Assembly: GCF_034427655.1 (NCBI RefSeq)
Contig: NZ_JAXOFX010000007.1
Span: 1-64,000, forward strand
Length of the DNA: 64,000 bases
Direction of reading: 5' to 3'
From: Robertmurraya_A mangrovi
GTDB lineage: Bacteria; Bacillota; Bacilli; Bacillales; Cytobacillaceae
In this document: positions 41,245-50,256 of the stretch, piece after piece
How positions within the stretch are numbered: the first letter of the stretch is position 1
Layout of the letters: every line of letters starts with the position of its first letter
Translations under genes and position numbers: made by a program
The notes under the pieces: generated by a model
Told to the model about the DNA's origin: nothing
Databases searched by the model: none
Seen by the model: the letters and a program-made list of their open reading frames with translations, nothing else

Positions 41245-41292
41245 ACTGATTCACTCCTTAAATGGTCGCATAGATGACTTAAATACCTATCT

Positions 41293-41307
41293 AGTGGTCA
41301 GACCACT
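41293..41307. promoter_or_regulatory. GntR/FadR-type operator at the malic enzyme promoter
   Basis: AGTGGTCAGACCACT, a perfect palindrome around a central A, identical to 39262-39276. Its position just downstream of the -10 box predicts repression. Confidence 0.75.
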
Positions 41308-41317
41308 TCTTTACAAG

Positions 41318-41345
41318 AATATAACATATTCTATAAAGTTGTAAA
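41318..41345 (-). promoter_or_regulatory. SigA promoter of the malic enzyme-GntR operon
   Basis: Minus-strand -35 TTTACA (41340-41345), 16-base spacer, -10 TATATT (41318-41323) with extended TG. Predicted start near 41311. Confidence 0.7.
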
Positions 41346-41479
41346 GAATAATGTTGATAGCATTCTTGTCCCTATATTTTCAATAATTTCATGTATTTGT
41401 CTGGGATGGGTGTGATGTCTACCCCAAAAAACAATATTTCACAATAAGATTTACTGTTTTTTTAGGTTCACTACTTCCT

Positions 41480-44400
41480 TCATTGTTTTAAAATGACATT
41501 CTTTTCTCCTAATAGTCTTTTCAATTCTTCTATACAATCCTCAGTAGGATTTATCCAATCTTCTTTTCTTAGTTTGACACTTCGATCTTCTTGTTCATAA
41601 TACAAAACAACGGATACATTCCCATGATATTTTTGAAGCAAGGTCTTTAATTTTTTTAATTGGTCGTTTTTTCCTTCATTTGTTTCAATCTTAATATATA
41701 GTGTTCCTCTATTATGCTTAAGATCTTCTGTTACTTCTTTCATATCTCTAGCATTTTGTACAATAAATTGACCTTTTCCATCTCTGATGTCTATTTTTCC
41801 TGATAACATGATAATCGATCCTTTTTGTAAAAGAACACTTATCCTATTGAAAACGGTTGGAAATGCAACTGCTTCCATGTCCCCAGTTTGATCGCTTATT
41901 GTTAGGAAAGCCATTGCCTCTCCTTTTTTCGTTCGAATTTTTTTTGATTCTAATATATAAACAACCGAAGTAACATTTCCTTTAGAATCTTGAATTTGCG
42001 AAAGTTGCTTTGCACCTAAATCTCCAAAATACTTTTTAAAAATAGATACAGGATGATCCGATAAATATAACCCTAAAGCTTCCTTCTCAAATTGAAGCTT
42101 GTCTTCCGAGCGGATAGGGTCCACTTCAACATATTTGGGCTTAATAAAAAATTCATCCTCTGCAAATAAATCCCCTTCACTTGTATCAAAAGGGTTCACT
42201 AGTTGTGCATGATCGAGTGCAACATCGAGACTAGCCAAAAGGACGGCACGGTCTTCTCCAAATTCGTCTAGGCTTCCCGAATGGATAAGTGATTCAAGGG
42301 TTTTTCGATTAACCGCTCTTGGTGGAACTCTTAAGCATAAATCAAATAAATCAACAAACTTTTTGGTTTTCCTAGCTGAAAAGATTTCCTTTAATGCAGC
42401 TATTCCCACTCCCTTAATAGCGGCCAAACTATAACGGATGCTACCGTTCTCTACTAAGAAAGAATATCCGCTCTGATTGATAGAAGGAGATAAGATGCTG
42501 ATGTCCATTTCCTTTAATTCACGAATATATTGGGCAATTTTTGTATCGTTCCCCACAACAGATGATAATAGGGCAGCCATAAAGTATAGAGGATAATGCG
42601 CTTTAAGATAGGCCAATTGATAAGCTATGAAGCTGTAAGCCACTGCATGACTTCTATTAAAGCCATAATTTGCAAACTTAACAATTAAGTCATAAATTAC
42701 GTTTGCCACATCTTCTGTATAGCCGTTTGTTATCGCACCATTTAGAAAATGATTTCTTTCCTTATCTAGGACTTCTTTTTGCTTTTTACCTACCGCACGC
42801 CTTAATAAGTCTGCTTCTCCTAGAGAAAAACCAGCTAGCTTTGAAGCAATTTGCATAATTTGCTCCTGATAAACAATAACCCCATACGTATTTTCTAAAA
42901 GAGGTTCCAAATCAGGATGTGGATAGGTTACCGTTTCCCTTCCATGTTTTCGGTCAATATAAACGGGTATATTCTCCATTGGTCCAGGTCTATACAGAGC
43001 ATTAACAGCAACAATGTCTTCAAAACGTGATGGCATTAGTCTTTTCAATACATTTCTCATTCCATCAGACTCTAATTGAAAGATTCCTGTTGTTTCACCC
43101 TTACTCAATAAACGAAAAGTGGCTTCATCCTCTAACGGAATAGCTTTTATATCCAATCTTCTCCCTGTTTTTCTTTGAATGGAGTCTAATATAGTTTCAA
43201 TTAATGTTAGATTTCTGAGACCTAAGAAGTCCATTTTTAATAGCCCAACGTCCTCCAAATGCTCCATCGCATATTGAGTAAGATAAACATTTTCATGTCC
43301 ACTCTGAATAGGGATTGTATTCACTAGTGGCTCTTCTGAGATCACAACTCCCGCTGCATGTGTCGATGTATGTCTTGGCAAACCCTCTAATTTAAGCGCT
43401 GTGTCAAATAGCTTTTGATTTAGCGGTGATTCATTCACAAATCTTCTTAACCCTTCAGATTCTTGATAAGCATTTTTCAACGTTATGCCAAGTCTCGAAG
43501 GAATATGTCTGGAAAGTGTATCAAGCTCCTTACTGTTTAATCCGAACGCCCTTCCTACATCTCTTACGACAGCTTTGGCAGCTAATGTACCAAACGTAAT
43601 AATTTGAGCTACGTGTAGTTCTCCATATTTTTTTGAAACATATTCGATTACTTCGTCTCTTCGGTGATCTGGGAAATCAATATCTATATCGGGCATTGAT
43701 ATTCTTTCTGGGTTTAAGAATCGCTCAAATAATAAATCATGTTCAATAGGGTCAACGTCTGTAATATATAGAACGTATGCCACCATAGACCCGGCTGCAG
43801 ATCCCCTTCCAGGACCTGTTAGTATTCCGTTTTCCCGAGAAAACTTCATGAAGTCCCACACAATTAAAAAGTAATCGGAGAATTTCATTTCTTTAATAAT
43901 TTTCAGCTCGTATTTTAACCGTTCCTTTTGTTCCTCTGTTTGGACAGGGTAGCGCTCTCTATAACCATCTAAACAGATGGACTCAAGAAGTTCATCTGCG
44001 GTTATCCCTCTTTCAGTTGGGTATTTGGGAAGTTTTTGCGTATTTAACTCAACCATTACATTACATTGTTCTGCTATATATAAACTGTTTTCTAAAGCTT
44101 CAGGAATATCGGAAAAAATCTCAACCATTTCTTGTGGTGATTTCAAATAATACTCTTCCGTCTGAAGACGCTCCCTGTCCTCATCTTGCATTTTATGTCC
44201 GTTTTTTATCGCTAAAAGACACTCTTGTGCAAATGCATCCTCTTTATCTATGTAAGAAACCTCATTTGAAGCCACGATTTTTAGATTGTACTCATTAGCT
44301 AGTTGAAGCATTTTTGCTTTAATTTCATTTTCTGCATTCGTTTTATGATCTTGAATCGCTAAATAAAAACCGTCCTTCCCAAATAAATGGAGATATAATT

Positions 44401-44845
44401 CGAGACTATTTTTAGCTCCGTCCTCATTATTATTTAAAAGATTCTGCTCAATCTCTCCAGACATACCGGGAGTGATGGCAATCAAGCCAGCTGTATAATG
44501 CTTTAGCCATTTTACAGGTATTCCTTCTTGTGACTTCGTTTGAACTACACTCGTTATTTTCAAGAGATTTTGAAGTCCCATTTGGTTTCGTGCAAGTAAA
44601 ACTAGTGGATAGGCTTCCCCTTCCCCCTTCTCACTTAAAACATCCACTGTTAATCCGATAATGGGTTTAATTGATTGCTTTATACACTCTTTATAAAAAG
44701 CAATCGTTCCGTACATCACATTCCGATCGGTAAGAGCAATTGAGGAGTATCCTCTGTTTTTTGCTTCTTTTACTAAACTCTCTATTGTTGCCGAACTCGT
44801 TAACAAGCTAAATGCACTATATACATGAAGGTGAACAAAAGACAT
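41480..44845 (-). CDS. dnaE: DNA polymerase III subunit alpha DnaE
   Basis: 1121 residues, the DnaE type rather than PolC. In Bacillus it extends RNA primers on the lagging strand before PolC takes over. PHP domain at the N-terminus (MSFVHLHVYSAFSLL), palm with GPGRGSAAGSMVAY (344-357) and catalytic aspartates PDIDID (385-390), finger domain, HhH region, OB fold (VYILESKKIRTKKGEAMAFL, about residues 1000-1020). No 3'-5' exonuclease domain. ATG at 44845. Upstream, divergent ytrH; downstream, malic enzyme, as in B. subtilis. Confidence 0.97.
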   Translation of the reverse strand: MSFVHLHVYSAFSLLTSSATIESLVKEAKNRGYSSIALTDRNVMYGTIAFYKECIKQSIKPIIGLTVDVLSEKGEGEAYPLVLLARNQMGLQNLLKITSVVQTKSQEGIPVKWLKHYTAGLIAITPGMSGEIEQNLLNNNEDGAKNSLELYLHLFGKDGFYLAIQDHKTNAENEIKAKMLQLANEYNLKIVASNEVSYIDKEDAFAQECLLAIKNGHKMQDEDRERLQTEEYYLKSPQEMVEIFSDIPEALENSLYIAEQCNVMVELNTQKLPKYPTERGITADELLESICLDGYRERYPVQTEEQKERLKYELKIIKEMKFSDYFLIVWDFMKFSRENGILTGPGRGSAAGSMVAYVLYITDVDPIEHDLLFERFLNPERISMPDIDIDFPDHRRDEVIEYVSKKYGELHVAQIITFGTLAAKAVVRDVGRAFGLNSKELDTLSRHIPSRLGITLKNAYQESEGLRRFVNESPLNQKLFDTALKLEGLPRHTSTHAAGVVISEEPLVNTIPIQSGHENVYLTQYAMEHLEDVGLLKMDFLGLRNLTLIETILDSIQRKTGRRLDIKAIPLEDEATFRLLSKGETTGIFQLESDGMRNVLKRLMPSRFEDIVAVNALYRPGPMENIPVYIDRKHGRETVTYPHPDLEPLLENTYGVIVYQEQIMQIASKLAGFSLGEADLLRRAVGKKQKEVLDKERNHFLNGAITNGYTEDVANVIYDLIVKFANYGFNRSHAVAYSFIAYQLAYLKAHYPLYFMAALLSSVVGNDTKIAQYIRELKEMDISILSPSINQSGYSFLVENGSIRYSLAAIKGVGIAALKEIFSARKTKKFVDLFDLCLRVPPRAVNRKTLESLIHSGSLDEFGEDRAVLLASLDVALDHAQLVNPFDTSEGDLFAEDEFFIKPKYVEVDPIRSEDKLQFEKEALGLYLSDHPVSIFKKYFGDLGAKQLSQIQDSKGNVTSVVYILESKKIRTKKGEAMAFLTISDQTGDMEAVAFPTVFNRISVLLQKGSIIMLSGKIDIRDGKGQFIVQNARDMKEVTEDLKHNRGTLYIKIETNEGKNDQLKKLKTLLQKYHGNVSVVLYYEQEDRSVKLRKEDWINPTEDCIEELKRLLGEKNVILKQ

Positions 44846-45005
44846 TTTTTACACCCCTTACTTACTTCTTAAGAACGTTTTTCTCTTACTTTTATTATAG
44901 GACTTCATGTAAAAAAAAGAAAATATGTTCTCCTTTTCAAACTAGAATTATTCATCGTCCATCCTAAATTTATCTATTATCTACTATCTATTGGCTAACT
45001 GTAAA

Positions 45006-45034
45006 ACATATTTAGTTGAGTTTGTCCATATGAT
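45006..45034 (+). promoter_or_regulatory. Probable SigE promoter of ytrHI
   Basis: ACATATT (45006-45012) resembles the SigE -35, a 14-base spacer follows, and CATATGAT (45027-45034) resembles the -10 CATACAHT. ytrHI is SigE-dependent in B. subtilis. Confidence 0.55.
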
Positions 45035-45076
45035 GTACTATTACGAGTTTCTAATCTCACATTGAGGATGATTTAC

Positions 45077-45415
45077 ATGAACGAACAACGCTTTTTTCAA
45101 GTATTTATTGATAGCTATTTTATTGCTCTAGGAGTTTTACTTGGTGGTGCCTTAATCGGAGGGCTTGCTGCCTTTCTAACAGGACGGCCTCCTTTAACCG
45201 AAATTTATCGTATTTCATCCTCTATTCGAATTTGGGCTATTGTTGCTGCAATTGGGGGAACTTTTGATGCTGTATATAGCTTTGAAAGAGGCTTATTCGA
45301 TGGGGAAACAAAGGATATTTTTAAGCAATTTTTACTGATTCTATCGGCTTTAGGCGGTGCACAAACAGGGGCACTCCTTATCACCTGGTTAACAGGGGAG
45401 CATATTTCATCATGA
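45077..45415 (+). CDS. ytrH: Sporulation membrane protein YtrH
   Basis: 112 residues with three hydrophobic segments: about 8-35 (FIDSYFIALGVLLGGALIGG), 55-70 and 85-105. YtrH is made in the mother cell under SigE and is needed for normal spore maturation; mechanism unknown. The ATG at 45077 follows GAGGATG; a TTG five codons upstream (45062) is less likely. The stop overlaps the ytrI start (ATGA). Confidence 0.88.
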   Translation: MNEQRFFQVFIDSYFIALGVLLGGALIGGLAAFLTGRPPLTEIYRISSSIRIWAIVAAIGGTFDAVYSFERGLFDGETKDIFKQFLLILSALGGAQTGALLITWLTGEHISS

Positions 45416-45915
45416 GAATTCCTCCCTATTATCGTCAAGCCTCTTGGCAAAGATTTTTTGCCGGGATGGCTATTGGTGGTGTTATTAGCTGGTGTATTTT
45501 TTTGTATATCTTTGGTGAGTGGCAGGAAGAATACAGCATGAAAATAGAAAAACAGGAAGAGGATATTAGAGATTTAAAGAATGAAAAAAAAATTTGGCAA
45601 GAGGATTACAATGAAATTAATAAAAAGAATAAAGAATTGTTAATGGTTCAAGAAATTAACGTAAAAATTACAAATAGCGAGAAATATAAGCTGGATTCCT
45701 ATACGGTTTTTGAAATTGAAGAGTCTATTAAAGAGGATATTAGTGTGTTATTAGCTAAAGACATTGATACAGCCTACAAAAGTAGAGAACTCATTCGTAA
45801 GGCAATTGAAAATAAAACAGTTAAAGCTCATGAGAAGCGTTACGAATTAGAGGTCAGAGAGATCGTATTTTATACTAAGGTGTCTATTCAATTGCATATC
45901 AAATTAGCAGATTAA
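45412..45915 (+). CDS. ytrI: Sporulation membrane protein YtrI
   Basis: 167 residues: one transmembrane helix near residues 15-35 (FAGMAIGGVISWCIFLYIFG), a long coiled coil (EKQEEDIRDLKNEKKIWQED, about 45-80) and a small C-terminal domain. Cotranslated with ytrH by ATGA overlap; both are spore-forming cell proteins in B. subtilis. Terminator at 45915-45948, shared with nrnA. Confidence 0.88.
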   Translation: MRIPPYYRQASWQRFFAGMAIGGVISWCIFLYIFGEWQEEYSMKIEKQEEDIRDLKNEKKIWQEDYNEINKKNKELLMVQEINVKITNSEKYKLDSYTVFEIEESIKEDISVLLAKDIDTAYKSRELIRKAIENKTVKAHEKRYELEVREIVFYTKVSIQLHIKLAD

Positions 45916-45950
45916 AACGCTCGACTAGTAATGACCAGTCGAGCGTTTCT
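45913..45950. terminator. Bidirectional terminator between ytrI and nrnA
   Basis: AAACGCTCGACT / AGTCGAGCGTTT perfect stem (45915-45926 with 45937-45948), serving the two converging genes. Confidence 0.85.
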
Positions 45951-45952
45951 TA

Positions 45953-46891
45953 CTATTGCTTGGCACACACTTCTTTTAAATCCCTAATGACATCATCCAT
46001 TTCATCCCACGAAAAGATAGATGCACCTGCTGCAAGAGGATGACCTCCGCCTTTGTACTTTTTAGCCACTCCATTAATAACTGGCCCTTTTGAGCGTAAA
46101 CGTACTCGAATTTGGTCTTCCTCTTCAATAAAGAATACCCAGGCTTTAATTCCAGCCACATTGCCAAGGGTACTTACAAGTAAAGAAGCTTCTGAAGCTC
46201 TAATTCCGTATTCTTGAAGTAATTCTTTCCGTAAAATCATGGAAGCAACTCCATCGTTGCTCATTTCAAAGTTTAGGAGAACATAACCGTTTAGCTTTAC
46301 TACATTTGGTGAAAGTTCATACATTTTATCGTATAGGTCGTTACGAGAGAAGTTATAGTGAATTAACTCTCCTGCATATGAGAAAGTTTTTTCCGTTGTA
46401 CTTGGATAGAGAAAACGTCCAGTATCGCCAACAATGCCAGCATAAAGTAATCTTGCTGCCTCATCTGACATTTTCAAACCAAGATCTTTCCCAAAAAGAT
46501 AAAATTCATAAATCATCTCACTAACTGAGCTAGCATCCGTATCAACCCATAATAAATCTCCATATGGGTCCTCATTTGGATGATGATCAATTTTGATAAC
46601 TTTGTCGCCAAGGCGGTAACGTTCATCACAAATTCTTTCCTGATTGGCTGTATCTGTTATGATTACAAGAGCTCCATTGTATGTTTCATCAGGAATGACA
46701 TCGAGACGGCGCATAAAATTTAAGGTTTCCTCTTCCCTTCCTACTGTATAAATGTTCTTATCAGGAAATGAAGCTTTCAATACTTCCGCAAGTCCACCTT
46801 GCGATCCATAAGCATCTGGATCGGGACGAACATGACGATGGATGATAATGGTCTCATACTCTTTGATCATATCTAATATTTCTCTTTTCAT
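45953..46891 (-). CDS. nrnA: Bifunctional oligoribonuclease / PAP phosphatase NrnA
   Basis: 312 residues of the DHH/DHHA1 family. Degrades nanoRNA (2-5 mers) to mononucleotides and dephosphorylates 3'-phosphoadenosine 5'-phosphate. Metal motifs: HRHVRPDPDAYGS (about 18-30), DTAN (about 80-83), DHHPNED (about 104-110), and the DHHA1 substrate loop YKGGGHPLAAGA. The ATG follows AAGGAGT. In B. subtilis the same gene is ytqI, also beside ytrI. Confidence 0.95.
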   Translation of the reverse strand: MKREILDMIKEYETIIIHRHVRPDPDAYGSQGGLAEVLKASFPDKNIYTVGREEETLNFMRRLDVIPDETYNGALVIITDTANQERICDERYRLGDKVIKIDHHPNEDPYGDLLWVDTDASSVSEMIYEFYLFGKDLGLKMSDEAARLLYAGIVGDTGRFLYPSTTEKTFSYAGELIHYNFSRNDLYDKMYELSPNVVKLNGYVLLNFEMSNDGVASMILRKELLQEYGIRASEASLLVSTLGNVAGIKAWVFFIEEEDQIRVRLRSKGPVINGVAKKYKGGGHPLAAGASIFSWDEMDDVIRDLKEVCAKQ

Positions 46892-47140
46892 ACACTACTC
46901 CTTAGAACCGTTATTGTTTAAAAAGCGTCATTATCTTTATGTAAAAAACTTTAAGTAAGATAAGATCAACATACTAACTATTTTAAGTTATTTTTCCCTT
47001 CCTACCAAAATTTAAGAAAAACAACTAACATATTTTCTTTTTAACATAAAAGTCAAAAAAGAAAAAGCAAGGTTAGTGGAATTTTTCTTAGAAAGTCGGT
47101 AAAATGAAATGAGATTGTCGAAACTTGGAGGATTAAAACT

Positions 47141-47446
47141 ATGCCTATATTTGCCATCTTAATTATCTTTGCTTTAGCCTTTTACGTTTTTTATAAAATT
47201 AAATACTTTCGCACAAAACGCCCAGCAGAAAAGAAATGGCTAGCATCTAAATCTAGTATAGCACTAGGAGTCTTCGTTTTTCTTTTTGGTGTTAACCAAT
47301 TATTTATTAATCAGTCCACTACAACTTATATAGTTTCCGCTATTTTTATTATTTTAGGGGCAATAAATATATTAGGTGGAAGGAAAGCCTACAAACACTA
47401 TCTACCGATTGCCATACAGGAAGCTGAATCGTTAAACAAAAAGTAA
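47141..47446 (+). CDS. ytpI: YtpI-like small membrane protein
   Basis: 101 residues with three hydrophobic segments (about 2-20, 41-56, 62-80) and a YKIKYFRTKRPAEKKW basic linker. It matches YtpI by sequence character and position between ytoI and nrnA. Function unknown. The ATG follows GGAGG at about nine bases. The 249 bases before it hold its promoter region and nothing else I can support. Terminator at 47454-47483. Confidence 0.82.
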   Translation: MPIFAILIIFALAFYVFYKIKYFRTKRPAEKKWLASKSSIALGVFVFLFGVNQLFINQSTTTYIVSAIFIILGAINILGGRKAYKHYLPIAIQEAESLNKK

Positions 47447-47453
47447 TGAATTT

Positions 47454-47483
47454 TAAAAGCCTCTCCCTGTGGAGAGGCTTTCG
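47454..47483. terminator. Bidirectional terminator between ytpI and ytoI
   Basis: AAAGCCTCTCC / GGAGAGGCTTT perfect stem with a CTGT loop (47456-47481). Confidence 0.88.
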
Positions 47484-47491
47484 TTCGTTAA

Positions 47492-48811
47492 TTAATGCCG
47501 ATCTATAAGCTGGCACATCATCATGGCTTTACCAACCAATACTCCCTCGTTGAACACTTCAACATCTACCTTACCAAACTTACGCCCAACCTCTAATACT
47601 TTCGGGTAAATTTCTAATAAACTGTCGATTTGGACTGGTTTAATAAAATAAATGGTCATGTTTTCAACAACGAGATCGCCTTTTTTGTATCCTCTTAAGA
47701 TACCATTGGCAGCTTCCGTAACAATGGTTGTGAAGACTCCATAGGAGATGGTCCCCAGATGATTGGTCATTTGAGGAGTAACCTCACAACGGAAAACATC
47801 ATCATTCTTAGTCTTCCCTCTTGTTAATACCAACTGGTTTGTAACTATATCATCAATTGTTTCACCTACCTGTGGTTGACGCTGAATCATTTGAAGGGCT
47901 TTCAGTACATCTTGTCTGCTAATAATTCCTTCTAATTTGTTACTATCATTCACAACAGGAAGTACTTCAATTCCTTCCCAGACCATCATATGAGCAGAGG
48001 AAGCTACACTCGTTTTTCCCCCAACGGTCATTGGGTTCTTAGTCATAATTTTTTCGATAGGAGTTTCTCTACTGATTCCCATTACGTCCTTTGAGGTGAG
48101 CATCCCTTGTACTTTCATATTCTGGTCCACAACAGGAAAGCGGCTATGAAGAGTTTCACCGTTTAACTCGTACCATTTGTCTAGTGTGTCTGTTGTCTTT
48201 AAGAAAGCCGTGTCTTCAATAGGAGTTAATATATCCTCTACTAGCACAATTTCTTTTTTAATTAATTGGTCATAAATGGCTCTGTTAATCATGGTGGCAA
48301 CAGTGAACGTGTCGTAGCTACTAGAAATAATCGGTAGTTCAAGCTCGTCAGCTAATTTCTTTACATGCTCTTCCGTATCAAATCCACCTGTTACTAAAAC
48401 TGCTGCACCAGCATTCAAAGCATATTCATGTGCCTTCGTACGGTTCCCGACAATGAGTAGGTTATCCGCACCTGTGTAGCGCATCATCGCTTCAAGCTTC
48501 ATCGCACCAATAACGAACTTGTTCAACGTTTTGTGAAGACCTGCTCGGCCACCTAATACTTGACCATCCACGATGTTTACGACTTCTGCATAAGTAAGCT
48601 TTTCAATATTTTCTTTCTTTTTCCGTTCAATTCTAATTGTTCCAACACGTTCAATAGTACTTACATACCCTTTATTTTCTGCATCCTTAATGGCTCTGTA
48701 TGCCGTTCCTTCACTAACATTCAGTGCCTTGGCGATTTGTCTAACTGAGATTTTTTCTCCAATCGGTAAATCATCTATATATTGTAAAATTTGTTCGTGC
48801 TTTGTTGCCAA
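47492..48811 (-). CDS. ytoI: CBS/DRTGG-domain protein YtoI, TTG start
   Basis: 439 residues with four domains in order: a GntR/DeoR-like HTH (about 1-60, ISVRQIAKALNVSEGTAYRAI), a DRTGG domain (about 70-175), two CBS domains (about 185-305, with VQGMLTSKDVMGI and LEGIISRQDVLKA) and a C-terminal hot-dog thioesterase-like domain (about 330-435, NHLGTISYGVFTTIVTEAAN). It is predicted to sense an adenine nucleotide or a cyclic dinucleotide through CBS. The TTG at 48811 (MATKHEQIL) fits B. subtilis; the GTG at 48820 lies in the ribosome site GAGGGTG. Function unknown. Confidence 0.88.
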   Translation of the reverse strand: MATKHEQILQYIDDLPIGEKISVRQIAKALNVSEGTAYRAIKDAENKGYVSTIERVGTIRIERKKKENIEKLTYAEVVNIVDGQVLGGRAGLHKTLNKFVIGAMKLEAMMRYTGADNLLIVGNRTKAHEYALNAGAAVLVTGGFDTEEHVKKLADELELPIISSSYDTFTVATMINRAIYDQLIKKEIVLVEDILTPIEDTAFLKTTDTLDKWYELNGETLHSRFPVVDQNMKVQGMLTSKDVMGISRETPIEKIMTKNPMTVGGKTSVASSAHMMVWEGIEVLPVVNDSNKLEGIISRQDVLKALQMIQRQPQVGETIDDIVTNQLVLTRGKTKNDDVFRCEVTPQMTNHLGTISYGVFTTIVTEAANGILRGYKKGDLVVENMTIYFIKPVQIDSLLEIYPKVLEVGRKFGKVDVEVFNEGVLVGKAMMMCQLIDRH

Positions 48812-48931
48812 GACCTTCACCCTCTATTTGAATTTCCTTAATTGACCATAGATACTAAGTCTTATTATAAAGTGAATAGTATTTGTATTCAATTTATTGT
48901 TAGAGGATGAAGTTTCTATATAAGTTACTTA

Positions 48932-49171
48932 TTAATTAGAGCGAAGTCTTTTTCTAACTTGTTTTAAAGTTCGCTCTGCTCGAACGTTAGACTTCTTAGG
49001 AGCGTATAACAATGCGGATAGATTTCCAGCGATGACAAATAGAGCAAGCACAAGCCAGGAAATTGCGAATATCCCAGAAGGACCCTCACTAAAAACAGAT
49101 AGATTAGGTACGGCGTAATAGAGCATCATACCGCATACTAACAGACAAAGTAAGTATCGATTTTTATTCAT
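48932..49171 (-). CDS. Small two-helix membrane protein (unknown)
   Basis: 79 residues: helices at about 5-25 (RYLLCLLVCGMMLYYAVP) and 36-56 (GIFAISWLVLALFVIAGNLS), then a basic tail with KKSNVRAERTLKQVRKRL. The start at 49171 is five bases after AAAGGAGG; the longer frame to 49219 is unsupported. It lies between ytkL and ytoI in the same orientation. I do not recognise a family. Confidence 0.7.
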   Translation of the reverse strand: MNKNRYLLCLLVCGMMLYYAVPNLSVFSEGPSGIFAISWLVLALFVIAGNLSALLYAPKKSNVRAERTLKQVRKRLRSN

Positions 49172-49257
49172 AATATCCTCCTTTAAATTAATTACTTTAT
49201 ATCCAACATATGCGGACAAGTCGTAAAAAAGTCGAATTAAATTAAAAGGAGGGTTAA

Positions 49258-49286
49258 CAAAAAGCAGCCCTTAAATAGGACTGCTC
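49258..49286 (-). terminator. Terminator of ytkL
   Basis: AGCAGTCC / GGGCTGCT stem (about 49263-49285, one mismatch) followed by TTTTTG on the minus strand. Confidence 0.75.
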
Positions 49287-49296
49287 TACACTTTGA

Positions 49297-49977
49297 TTAG
49301 AGTTCAATAGATTCCCCAGACTGTAGCACTTTCCCAACCCCTGCCGGCAGCATTTCTACAAACCTATTAGGGTCTTGCTTAATTGGTGGGAAAGTATTGA
49401 AATGAATAGGAACTACTTGTTTTGCTCCTAATAGCCCAGCCGCATAAGCCGCATCCTCTGGACCCATTGTAAAATTATCTCCAATTGGCAGGAAAGCTAA
49501 ATCGATTGGATGACGGTCACCAATTAATTTCATATCTGAAAATAATCCAGTGTCACCAGCATGGTAAATGGTTTTTCCATCAATTGTTACTAGCACTCCC
49601 GCAGGCATTCCAAGATAAATGATTTGCTTATCTTCTGTCACGTAACCTGAACCGTGGAAAGCAGGGGTAAGCTTTACTTTTCCAAAATCAAATTCGTAAG
49701 CTCCTCCTATATGCATCCCGTGGGTCTTTACCCCTTGCCAGCTTAAATATGTAGAAAGTTCAAAGTTCGCTATAACTAGAGAATCATTATTTTTAGCAAG
49801 CTCTACCGTATCTCCCACATGATCTCCATGCCCATGAGTTAAAATAATGACATCAGGCTTAATGTCGTTTACTTTTAAATCTGTTAAACCATTCCCCGAA
49901 ATAAAAGGATCAATTAAAATCGTTTTTCCATTTGCTTCAATTTTTACAACAGAATGTCCATGATAAGAGACTTTCAT
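49297..49977 (-). CDS. ytkL: Metal-dependent hydrolase YtkL (UPF0173, metallo-beta-lactamase fold)
   Basis: 226 residues, as in B. subtilis. Zinc motif THGHGDHVGD at about residues 48-57, further metal His in MHIGG/PAFHGSG, Asp in YHAGDTGLFSDM and His in PIHFNTFP. Substrate unknown; the family is annotated as metal-dependent hydrolase. ATG at 49977, or GTG one codon upstream; both follow AAAGGGG. The gene stands alone between the small membrane protein and the divergent peptidase gene. Confidence 0.9.
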   Translation of the reverse strand: MKVSYHGHSVVKIEANGKTILIDPFISGNGLTDLKVNDIKPDVIILTHGHGDHVGDTVELAKNNDSLVIANFELSTYLSWQGVKTHGMHIGGAYEFDFGKVKLTPAFHGSGYVTEDKQIIYLGMPAGVLVTIDGKTIYHAGDTGLFSDMKLIGDRHPIDLAFLPIGDNFTMGPEDAAYAAGLLGAKQVVPIHFNTFPPIKQDPNRFVEMLPAGVGKVLQSGESIEL

Positions 49978-50256
49978 CACGCGGTTCCCCTTTCAATAAT
50001 ACAGAGTAGACATTTTTAAACTTCAACAAAAGATTAAAATGTCCTTCTTATCCTTTTACCTTATACCCATTTTACAAGCTGTTTCATTCATCTCTCCTAT
50101 GAAATATCAAAGTTTTAAGTTTACATTTCATCTAATAGTTGCTACTTTTAAAGTACAGTTTCATTTTGTTGCAAACTTCAGAAAAATTATTATATTTACA
50201 TACTCTCATCTTCTGAAGTTCAATAAATATCAAAAAAATAATAGGAGCGAATTTAC

